6,090 nt of DNA from Clostridiales bacterium (GTDB lineage: Bacteria > Bacillota > Clostridia > Oscillospirales > Acutalibacteraceae). Location: NCBI GenBank assembly GCA_019421725.1, contig JAHZES010000129.1:1-6090 (forward strand), written 5' to 3'. A program made the position numbers and the translations under genes. This document shows positions 1-5,459 of this stretch, piece by piece; positions within the stretch are counted from its first letter, which is position 1, and the number at the start of each line of letters is the position of its first letter. The notes below the pieces were generated by a model, which was not told where the DNA came from, did not search any database, and saw only the letters and a list, made by a program, of their open reading frames with translations.

Positions 1-91
1 CAATTTTTCGCGCAATAGCATGAGGACACAGCAAAGCGCGCCCTCAGAAAAAACGCGCTTCGCTCATCTCTCAATCATTTTTTCTAAAACA

Positions 92-120
92 ATCGTAATA
101 CAAAACGAAAGAAATTTCAA
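92..120 (-). promoter_or_regulatory. Possible leftward sigma-A-type promoter
   Basis: Read on the minus strand, TTGAAA (120-115) is followed after exactly 17 nt by TACGAT (97-92). These match the housekeeping hexamers at 5 of 6 and 4 of 6 positions. If real, transcription would start near position 85 and run off the left edge, giving a gene divergent from the ROK operon. No convincing start codon with a ribosome-binding site is visible in the remaining 85 bases, and AT-rich DNA yields such matches by chance, so this is tentative. Confidence 0.22.
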
Positions 121-216
121 CCCTTTTTTCGCGTTCGCAGTTACACAAACGGATTTCCCGTCGGATAAGCGGTATATTCGTAAGCTATTATTTTCTGGCC
201 TGCAAAAAGTCAATTG

Positions 217-229
217 TTTCAGCCTGAAA
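217..229. repeat. 13-bp palindrome upstream of the ROK promoter
   Basis: TTTCAG and CTGAAA flank a single C, giving a perfect 6-bp inverted repeat centred about 26 bp upstream of the -35 hexamer. It shares GTTTC and CTGAAAA elements with the repeat at 282-299. It could therefore be a second, weaker binding site for the same regulator, with the two centres about 68 bp apart. It is short enough to be chance. Confidence 0.25.
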
Positions 230-248
230 AGGTACGGCCGATTCCAGA

Positions 249-277
249 TTGACAAATAATTAAAATTCGCCTATCAT
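249..277 (+). promoter_or_regulatory. Sigma-A-type promoter of the ROK/M20 operon
   Basis: A perfect -35 box TTGACA (249-254) is separated by the optimal 17 nt from TATCAT (272-277), which matches the -10 consensus at 5 of 6 positions. Transcription should start around 283-285, about 45 nt before the regulator's start codon. No other good promoter was seen between here and the terminator at 4499, so all four rightward genes are probably driven from this site. The inverted repeat over the expected start point suggests repression rather than constitutive expression. Confidence 0.68.
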
Positions 278-281
278 TTAT

Positions 282-299
282 ATAGTTTCTGAAAACTAT
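282..299. promoter_or_regulatory. Candidate ROK operator (inverted repeat over the transcription start)
   Basis: ATAGTTT (282-288) and AAACTAT (293-299) form a perfect 7-bp inverted repeat around the spacer CTGA. It begins 5 nt after the -10 box, so a bound protein would block transcription start. Known operators of ROK repressors such as XylR are AT-rich dyads with AGTTT and AAACT half-sites, and this repeat contains both. A further AT palindrome, TTTTA and TAAAA around one A, abuts it at 299-309. Assignment to the adjacent ROK gene is an inference from position and symmetry. Confidence 0.42.
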
Positions 300-329
300 T
301 TTAATAAAAGTAAGGCGTGATCGATCTCT

Positions 330-1466
330 ATGGCAATTGCAGAGCTCACCGAAACCATTACAGAACGCCGCCGGATGACGCGCAACAGCATTTATCAGTA
401 CCTGTACGCTTCGCCCGTTCCCCGTTCCAAGCAGGAAATTGCGTCGCATCTTTCTTTGAGCCTGCCAACGGTGCACCAGAATCTGAACGAACTGCTGGAA
501 GCCGGTCTGGTGGAACCCGGCGGGCTGCAGCAATCCACCGGCGGCCGGCGCGCTACCGGCCTGACCGCAGCGGCAAACGCACGCTTTGCCGTCGGCGTTT
601 CTCTGACACAAAATCATATCCGCTTTCTGGCAGAGAACCTTCACATGGAGGAAATTGCCTATCAAAAAACGCCTTTGCGCAAAACGCCGCGCCACGAAGA
701 GCTTGGCCGGCAGATTGCCGTGGGATTGGAATCCTTTCTGGATCAGGCCGGATTGGACCGGCAAAAGCTGTTGGGAGTCGGTATCGCCGTCCCCGGAATT
801 TTCAACGCGCAGGGGGACCAGATCCTTCTGGCGCCCACCATGCAGCTGCACGGCGTCAGTACCGCGCAGCTGACGTCAGCATTGCCGTATCCTCACTTTG
901 TCTGCAACGATGCCACCGCAGGAGGGTACGCGGAATGGTTTGCGCAGGATTCGAGAGAAAGCATCGCTTACCTCTCTCTGGAAAACGGCGTGGGAGGCGC
1001 TCTTCTTCTTGACGGCGCACCCTACAACGGTACTAACGGACGAAGCGGCGAGTTTGGGCATATCTGTGTGGAGTCGGGCGGCCTTGCCTGCAAGTGCGGT
1101 AAGCGCGGCTGTCTGGAAGCGTATTGCTCCGCAGCGCGCGTCAGTGACGACCTTGGTATTTCGTTGCAGGACTTTTTTGACGGTCTTGCCCACAACGCCG
1201 CACATCGGGCCCTGTGGCAGGACTATCTGCAGCATCTTGCCGCCGGCATCAACAGCATTCGAATGATACTGGACTGCAGCGTAGTCATCGGAGGGGTCAT
1301 GACGCCGTATCTGGCTCCGTATTTGCCCCGCCTGCACGAGCTGGCCGCCGAACTGAATCCGTTCGAAGGCTCGGCGGAATACATTCGTCTGTGCCGTCAC
1401 CCAAGGCGCGCCACGCTTCTTGGCGTTGCGCTGCATTTTATTCAGGACTTTATTCGGTCTTTATAG
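330..1466 (+). CDS. ROK-family transcriptional regulator
   Basis: This 378-residue protein has the usual length and layout of a ROK repressor. An N-terminal winged helix-turn-helix (about residues 18-65, core around SKQEIASHLSLSLPTVHQ) precedes a sugar-kinase-like domain. The ROK signature is clear: GEFGH at 240-244, then CKCGKRGCLEAYCS from 254. This supplies the structural zinc ligands H244, C254, C256 and C261. The sugar-contacting residues N193-D194 and E241 are also present. The ATP-binding motif near residues 88-93 reads VGVSLT instead of DxGxT, so kinase activity is unlikely, as expected for a DNA-binding member. ATG at 330 is the first possible start after an in-frame stop at 318-320. 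Its ribosome-binding site is weak: TAAGG at 311-315 lies 14 nt away. As the first gene of the operon it probably represses its own promoter and the three downstream genes. The effector is unknown; the fold suggests a sugar or sugar-like ligand. Confidence 0.93.
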   Translation: MAIAELTETITERRRMTRNSIYQYLYASPVPRSKQEIASHLSLSLPTVHQNLNELLEAGLVEPGGLQQSTGGRRATGLTAAANARFAVGVSLTQNHIRFLAENLHMEEIAYQKTPLRKTPRHEELGRQIAVGLESFLDQAGLDRQKLLGVGIAVPGIFNAQGDQILLAPTMQLHGVSTAQLTSALPYPHFVCNDATAGGYAEWFAQDSRESIAYLSLENGVGGALLLDGAPYNGTNGRSGEFGHICVESGGLACKCGKRGCLEAYCSAARVSDDLGISLQDFFDGLAHNAAHRALWQDYLQHLAAGINSIRMILDCSVVIGGVMTPYLAPYLPRLHELAAELNPFEGSAEYIRLCRHPRRATLLGVALHFIQDFIRSL

Positions 1467-1474
1467 GCTTGAAA

Positions 1475-1491
1475 CGGGCGGAGCGCGCCCG
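1475..1491 (+). other. Small GC hairpin between regulator and membrane genes
   Basis: CGGGCG (1475-1480) pairs with CGCCCG (1486-1491) around the 5-nt loop GAGCG. There is no T-run after it, so it is not a full terminator. It sits in the 66-nt gap after the regulator's stop codon and may act as an mRNA-stability or partial read-through element that uncouples regulator and transporter levels. Chance pairing in GC-rich DNA is also possible. Confidence 0.3.
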
Positions 1492-1532
1492 GTGCAGCAT
1501 AGAACAAATCAACGAAACGAGAGGATGGTTGG

Positions 1533-2285
1533 ATGTCGATACTTACTCAACTCAATAGCCCTGCCATGTACCTGATCTGCGGCGGCATCATTTTGTTTGT
1601 TGCGGCGGTCTGCGTATTATTCCTGATTCGCGCCTACCGCGCCGGAAAAGCGATCGGAATGGATACCGTCAAAATGAAACGCGCCGTCACTTCCAGCGCA
1701 ACCTTTGCTCTGCTGCCAAGCGTCGGCATTCTGCTTGGCGTCATTGCGCTTTCCGGCAGCCTCGGAACACCTCTGCCGTGGCTTCGACTTTCCGTGATCG
1801 GTGCGCTCCATTACGAAACACAGGTGGCCGAAGCGGCCGCCGAGCAGGTTGGGCTTTCTCACCTTTCCGCTTCTGAAATGACACCCACCGCATTTACCAC
1901 CATTGCGCTGCTGATGAGCTTTTGCATCATGTGGGGCATGGTGCTTTCCGTCTTTTTCAACAAACGGTATCTTAACCGGCTCAGGACGCCGGGCAAAAAG
2001 AGCTCCGGGCCAAGCTTTGGCGATTCCGCCATGACCGCCATGTTCATCGGCCTTGTCTGCGCTTACATCGGCAGTTACATTGGCGGCTTTGTCTCCGGGA
2101 ACGGCCTGTTCTCCTTTTCGGGCGACTGGACGCCGCTTGCAGTGGTCCTTGTCGCCGGGCTGGCAATGGCCGGTTTTCTCTGGCTTTCCGAAAAGAAAAA
2201 AGCCGCATGGGTCGAAAACTTTTCCATCGCCGGCAGCATGATCATCGCTATGGCCGCTGCGGTTTTTATTAAATCGGTTGCCTGA
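1533..2285 (+). CDS. DUF5058-family six-helix membrane protein
   Basis: This 250-residue integral membrane protein resembles the DUF5058 family, which has no established function. The match was made by recognising the N-terminal pattern (NSPAMYLICGG, then the TGK/AGK-type loop) and the LLPSVGILLGVIALSG...PWLRLSVIGA stretch. Six hydrophobic segments are visible near residues 12-33, 56-76, 119-141, 168-187, 200-218 and 228-248. Loops rich in lysine and arginine follow helices 1, 3 and 5. The segment at 60-90, with proline and glycines next to a conserved-looking PWLRLS, could be a re-entrant or substrate-contacting element. The start is supported by GAGGA at 1521-1525, 7 nt from the ATG. It is followed 30 nt later by a second membrane-protein gene, which suggests the two products form one complex. 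A transport role is inferred from topology and neighbours only. Confidence 0.8.
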   Translation: MSILTQLNSPAMYLICGGIILFVAAVCVLFLIRAYRAGKAIGMDTVKMKRAVTSSATFALLPSVGILLGVIALSGSLGTPLPWLRLSVIGALHYETQVAEAAAEQVGLSHLSASEMTPTAFTTIALLMSFCIMWGMVLSVFFNKRYLNRLRTPGKKSSGPSFGDSAMTAMFIGLVCAYIGSYIGGFVSGNGLFSFSGDWTPLAVVLVAGLAMAGFLWLSEKKKAAWVENFSIAGSMIIAMAAAVFIKSVA

Positions 2286-2315
2286 CCGCAGGCTTTTTGA
2301 GAAAGGAAGGTTTCT

Positions 2316-3017
2316 ATGAACGAACCGGAGAAAAGCGTTTTTCTGAAAAAATATAACGATCGCACACACACCTGGGGCCGGATTGTCTGCATCATCACGT
2401 TGATCCTGCTCATCGGCGCACCGTTCCTGATGGGAGCGTATCTTGGCGCCATGCCGGATCTCGGCGCATTCGGGCGCGGGTTTCTTTCCGTCGGGCTGGT
2501 CTGGATGGTCAGCAGCATTGCGGAATACCTGATCTATACCCCCATGCTCGGCGCAGGCGGCGGTTATCTCGCCTTTATTACGGGAAACCTGATCAACATG
2601 AAGATTCCGTGTGCCGTCAACGCGCGCGATATTGCCGGAACCAAAACCGGAACCGCCGAAAACGAAGTGATCTCCACGCTTTCTATTGCGGCCTCGTCGC
2701 TGGTCACTATTCTGGTCCTTGCGATCGGCGTGGCTCTGCTTGTCCCGCTGCAGCCGGTTCTGCAGGATCCGGCGCTGCAGCCCGCTTTTGACAATGTCGT
2801 TCCCGCCCTGTTCGGAGCAATGGCGTATAAATATTTTCGCCACAATATGAAAATTGCGCTTGTTCCGCTGGTTTTTATGAGCGTGCTGTTTGTGCTGGTT
2901 CCGGCGCTGACCTCCTCCACCAGCTTTATGATCATTCCCAGCGGAGCCATCGCCATCGGGATCTCCTTCTGGTTTTTCCGCAAAAGCAGCCGTGAAAAAA
3001 ATGCGGAATTACACTGA
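2316..3017 (+). CDS. Multi-helix membrane protein, probable partner of the DUF5058 protein
   Basis: I do not recognise a characterised family for this 233-residue protein. Hydrophobic segments lie near residues 20-43, 54-78, 120-146, 177-197 and 203-221, with a shorter one near 160-172. The short cytosolic-looking N-terminus is charged (MNEPEKSVFLKKYNDR) and the C-terminus is basic (FRKSSREKN). The most distinctive part is a glycine-rich run at residues 76-92 (PMLGAGGGYLAFITGN). It is followed by a polar segment with INMKIPCAVNARD and TKTGTAENE, which resembles a substrate- or ion-binding loop between helices. The start is well supported by AAGGAAGG at 2303-2310, 5 nt from the ATG. Tight spacing on both sides (30 and 18 nt) places it in the operon with the DUF5058 gene and the M20 peptidase. 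The likely role is second subunit of a transporter; the substrate is unknown. Confidence 0.78.
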   Translation: MNEPEKSVFLKKYNDRTHTWGRIVCIITLILLIGAPFLMGAYLGAMPDLGAFGRGFLSVGLVWMVSSIAEYLIYTPMLGAGGGYLAFITGNLINMKIPCAVNARDIAGTKTGTAENEVISTLSIAASSLVTILVLAIGVALLVPLQPVLQDPALQPAFDNVVPALFGAMAYKYFRHNMKIALVPLVFMSVLFVLVPALTSSTSFMIIPSGAIAIGISFWFFRKSSREKNAELH

Positions 3018-3035
3018 CAAAGGGAGACTTGCATT

Positions 3036-4487
3036 ATGAAATATGTCTGGTTTTTTCTGCTTGGTCTGGCGGTTCTGCTGGTTTTGCTGCTGTTGATCGC
3101 TGTGCTTCGCACTCTGCTGATGCCGCAAAAAAAATCCGATTATAAACCGGAGCCGAACGGGAAACGCGCCCTGGAATATGCCGAAAAGCTTTCACAGATG
3201 ATCCGGTGCGAAACCGTTTCCGACCCAAACGACCCCCAGATCGAAAAATTCCGCACCTTTCACAGGCTTTTGGAAGAGCTTTTTCCGCTGGTTCACCAGC
3301 ATTTGGAGAAAACCGAGATCGACGGCAATCTTCTGTTCCGTTGGAGAGGGCATTCTCAGGAGCATCCTATCCTGCTGATGAGCCATCAGGACGTCGTCCC
3401 TGCCGAAGGGAATTGGCTTCATGCTCCGTTTGGCGGCGATATTGCTGACGGAAAGGTTTGGGGACGCGGCGCTTCCGACACAAAATGCTCGGTCATGGCG
3501 TTTTTTCAGGCGGTTGAGGAGCTGTTGCAAACCGGGTATGTCCCAGCGGAAGACGTTTACCTTGCTTCCTCCTGTACGGAAGAATGGGCCGGCGACGGCG
3601 CTCCAAAGCTGGTGAACGAGCTGAAGCGCCGCGGCGTGCAGCTGTTTTTGGTCTGCGACGAGGGCGGCGGTATTATCTCGGAGCCGATCGGCGGCGTTCA
3701 TGGCAATTACGCAATGATCGGCGTTTTTGAAAAGGGCAAGGCCGACGTAAAATTTACCGCAGCAAGCAACGGCGGCCATGCCAGTGCGCCGCGCAGACAT
3801 TCTCCCATTGCGCAGCTGGCCGCCTTTATCCACCATGTGGAGACCCATTCCCCGTTCCGCCGCAAATTCCTGCCGGAGGTTTCGTCCATGTTTTCCGCAC
3901 TGGCGCCCTACGCCGGGTTTGGTCTGCGGCTTGTCCTCGGGAATTTATGGCTGTTTGCGCCCCTGATGAAGCTTGTTCTTCCCATGGTTTCGGCGCAGGC
4001 GGGCGCTATGCTGCAAACCACCATTGCATTCACCATGCAGTCCGGCTCCGACGCGTGCAACGTTCTGCCGCAGGAAGCCTCGGTTTGGGCAAATATGCGG
4101 TTTATTCCGCACCAGGGGGAAAAAGAAAGCCTGCAGATCATGGAACGGCTCGCCAAAAAGTACCACCTTACCATGCAGATTTTATCCTCTAACGACTATT
4201 CCCGGTCTGTAGATATTCACGGTGCGGCCTTCCGGCAAGTAGAGCAGGCGATCCAAAGCTGTTTTCCCGGCCTTGCCAGCAGCCCTTATGTAATGACAGG
4301 CGCAACCGACGCACATTTTTATCAGGATATTTGCGACAGCTGCATTCGCTTTGCTCCGGTCATTTACGGCCCGGAGCAAATGAAGGGAATGCACGGACTG
4401 AACGAAAACATCGGGATCGATTGCCTGCCCGGCGCGGTTGACTTTTACAAAACGCTGATCCGCCTGCAGGAAAACGCTTCGCATTGA
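3036..4487 (+). CDS. Membrane-anchored M20-family metallopeptidase (carboxypeptidase S/PM20D1-like)
   Basis: This 483-residue protein is a dinuclear-zinc amidohydrolase of the M20 family, which cleaves peptide or N-acyl-amino-acid bonds. The metal and catalytic set is complete: H117 and D119 in SHQDVVPA, bridging D148 in GRGASDTK, E182-E183 in CTEEWAGDGAP, D208 in VCDEGG, and a late histidine, H453 in GMHGLNEN. NGGHAS at 245-250 belongs to the inserted dimerisation domain, whose histidine normally reaches the partner's active site. TGATDAHFY at 421-429 corresponds to the substrate-carboxylate region. Residues 4-28 form one strong hydrophobic helix, acting as signal anchor or membrane tether, as in yeast carboxypeptidase S and PM20D1. 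Which side of the membrane the enzyme faces is unclear because basic residues flank both ends. AAAGGGAG at 3019-3026, 9 nt upstream, supports the start. It is the last gene of the operon, 18 nt after a membrane-protein gene. Exact substrate unknown. Confidence 0.9.
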   Translation: MKYVWFFLLGLAVLLVLLLLIAVLRTLLMPQKKSDYKPEPNGKRALEYAEKLSQMIRCETVSDPNDPQIEKFRTFHRLLEELFPLVHQHLEKTEIDGNLLFRWRGHSQEHPILLMSHQDVVPAEGNWLHAPFGGDIADGKVWGRGASDTKCSVMAFFQAVEELLQTGYVPAEDVYLASSCTEEWAGDGAPKLVNELKRRGVQLFLVCDEGGGIISEPIGGVHGNYAMIGVFEKGKADVKFTAASNGGHASAPRRHSPIAQLAAFIHHVETHSPFRRKFLPEVSSMFSALAPYAGFGLRLVLGNLWLFAPLMKLVLPMVSAQAGAMLQTTIAFTMQSGSDACNVLPQEASVWANMRFIPHQGEKESLQIMERLAKKYHLTMQILSSNDYSRSVDIHGAAFRQVEQAIQSCFPGLASSPYVMTGATDAHFYQDICDSCIRFAPVIYGPEQMKGMHGLNENIGIDCLPGAVDFYKTLIRLQENASH

Positions 4488-4498
4488 TTTTCTGCTTT

Positions 4499-4531
4499 AT
4501 CCGGACGCCACCCGGCGTCCGGATCCTTTTT
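4499..4531 (+). terminator. Rho-independent terminator of the ROK/M20 operon
   Basis: A perfect 11-bp stem pairs ATCCGGACGCC (4499-4509) with GGCGTCCGGAT (4514-4524) around the loop ACCC, followed by CC and TTTTT (4527-4531). It begins 11 nt after the M20 stop codon. The last T residues overlap the stop codon of the convergent sigK gene. Read leftward the same hairpin is not followed by a U-run, so it is best suited to rightward transcripts, though it may also protect the sigK mRNA end. Confidence 0.9.
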
Positions 4532-5255
4532 ACCGTTTTTTCTGTCTCCCGTTTCTCCGCGCTGCGGCAGCTGCCGCGTCAAAGCGCCGCCTCAGCTTTT
4601 CAAGCGCCTTTTTTTCGATCCGAGATACATAGCTGCGCGAAATCCCAAGCCTTTTTGCCACAATCCGCTGTGTCAGCGCACGGCCGCCGCCGATCCCATA
4701 CCGGAGCAGAATGATCTCTCTTTCCCGCTCATCGAGCGCCAGATCCAGATATTTGTGCAGCTGCTCTGCTTTGATCTTCAGGTCAAGATCATCCACAATG
4801 GTATCGTCACAGGAAATTACGTCGATCAGCGTCAGCGCGTTGCCGTCTTTGTCGGTGTCGATCGGGTCACTGATGGAAACATCCTGCGCGCTTTTGCGGC
4901 CGTTGCGAAAATGCATCAGGACCTCATTTTCGATGCACCTTGCCGCGTAGCTGGAAAGCCGGGCGCCTTTTGCCGTGTCAAAAGTATTGATCGCTTTGAT
5001 CAGCCCAATGGTCCCGATGGACACCAGATCCTCCTGGTCGCTCCAGGAAGCGTAATATTTTTTGATGATATGAGCCACCAGACGCAGATTGTGTTCGATC
5101 AGCGTGTTGCGCGCCTCCCTGTCGCCAAGGGCAAGCCTGCGCAGGCATTCCGCCTCCTCCTCCGCCGAAAGCGGCCGAGGAAACGACCCTCCCGAAACGT
5201 TCAAAATCAGGTACAGTACCCTGCTGAACAGTTCCGCCACCATTTCCCATAGCAT
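4530..5255 (-). CDS. sigK: RNA polymerase sporulation sigma factor SigK
   Basis: This 241-residue sigma-70 family factor directs late mother-cell transcription during endospore formation. Identity rests on SFPRPLSAEEE near residue 24 and NTLIEHNLRLVAHIIKKY (50-67). The core-binding region 2.2 is QEDLVSIGTIGLIKAINTFD (75-94), followed by the region 2.3/2.4 stretch SSYAARCIENEVLMHFR (101-117). The region 4.2 helix-turn-helix is LTQRIVAKRLGISRSYVSRIEKKALEKLRR spanning 194-223. These closely parallel Bacillus SigK. The start at 5255 is preferred over the upstream in-frame ATG at 5405 because AAGGGG (5270-5265) lies 9 nt before it, and because the extra 50 residues would run through the terminator at 5343-5373 and resemble no sigma factor. 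The first 24 residues are hydrophobic (around FSRVLYLILNV), like the cleaved pro-sequence of Bacillus SigK. The gene is continuous, with no skin-type insertion. The C-terminus carries an alanine run and a basic tail. Confidence 0.95.
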   Translation of the reverse strand: MLWEMVAELFSRVLYLILNVSGGSFPRPLSAEEEAECLRRLALGDREARNTLIEHNLRLVAHIIKKYYASWSDQEDLVSIGTIGLIKAINTFDTAKGARLSSYAARCIENEVLMHFRNGRKSAQDVSISDPIDTDKDGNALTLIDVISCDDTIVDDLDLKIKAEQLHKYLDLALDEREREIILLRYGIGGGRALTQRIVAKRLGISRSYVSRIEKKALEKLRRRFDAAAAAARRNGRQKKR

Positions 5256-5304
5256 AATTGCACACCCCTTCGACAAAAAAACAATAAAGCCGTCGTTATC
5301 TCTC

Positions 5305-5331
5305 TTTATACGCTCCTCTTCATGAATATGG
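5305..5331 (-). promoter_or_regulatory. Possible SigE-type promoter of sigK
   Basis: On the minus strand, CCATATT (5331-5325) and CGTATAAA (5312-5305) resemble the sporulation SigE elements (KMATATT and CATACA-like), lying between the upstream terminator and the sigK start. The spacing of 12 nt is about two shorter than usual, which weakens the call. On the plus strand, AAAAACAATA at 5277-5286 fits the SpoIIID consensus WWRRACARNY at 9 of 10 positions. In Bacillus, sigK is transcribed by SigE with SpoIIID. Both matches lie in AT-rich DNA and could be chance. Confidence 0.3.
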
Positions 5332-5342
5332 ACTCTGCGCAG

Positions 5343-5373
5343 AAAAAATGCCGGACGGTTTGACCGTCCGGCA
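5343..5373 (-). terminator. Rho-independent terminator downstream of the GH127 gene
   Basis: TGCCGGACGGT (5349-5359) pairs perfectly with ACCGTCCGGCA (5363-5373), an 11-bp stem with loop TTG. Read leftward it is followed directly by TTTTTT (5348-5343), which gives the orientation. It lies 86 nt past the GH127 stop codon and about 90 nt before the sigK start, so it should keep sugar-hydrolase transcription out of the sporulation gene. Confidence 0.88.
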
Positions 5374-5459
5374 AAATCGTTTGAATTTTGAACAAGGCAG
5401 GGCAAAGCCCTTTGCAGCCGAAGCTGTCCGCAGCGTTTTGAGCGGCAAACCGTCTTCTT

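Larger units (their letters stand above)
1..248. other. AT-rich upstream region without a convincing gene
   Basis: This stretch is markedly richer in A and T than the coding DNA to its right. The rightward frame opening with ATG at position 20 has no Shine-Dalgarno site, a low-complexity product, and ends inside the promoter at 249. A loose hairpin pairs AAGCGCG (34-40) with CGCGCTT (54-60) around a 13-nt loop. The nearest T-run is 18 nt further on, so it is not a standard terminator. The region probably separates the regulator operon from a gene beyond the left edge, whose orientation cannot be told. Confidence 0.5.

Noticed and set aside
34..60. Hairpin AAGCGCG/CGCGCTT as a terminator
   Set aside because: Thirteen-nt loop and no T-run immediately after the stem on the plus strand; the T-run at 78-83 is too far away.
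210..240. Catabolite-responsive (cre) element upstream of the ROK promoter
   Set aside because: The sequence lacks the central CG and the spacing of the cre consensus; it is better described as a simple palindrome.
20..259. Rightward 79-codon open frame opening with ATG at 20
   Set aside because: No Shine-Dalgarno site, AT-rich low-information product, and it overlaps the -35 box of the ROK promoter.
317..1012. GTG-initiated rightward frame overlapping the ROK gene
   Set aside because: Arginine/serine/alanine-rich shadow product with no recognisable domain; the ROK frame holds all family motifs.
1469..1503. Possible separate promoter for the DUF5058 gene (TTGAAA ... CATAGA)
   Set aside because: Spacing is 23 nt, too long for a housekeeping promoter, and the GC hairpin lies between the boxes.
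1617..2843. Long leftward open frame (408 codons) opposite the two membrane-protein genes
   Set aside because: Its product is a histidine-, lysine- and glycine-rich composition typical of an antisense shadow. The plus-strand genes have good ribosome-binding sites and clear transmembrane patterns.
5256..5405. 50-codon N-terminal extension of SigK
   Set aside because: It would read through the upstream terminator hairpin and has no family match; a good ribosome-binding site sits directly before the ATG at 5255.
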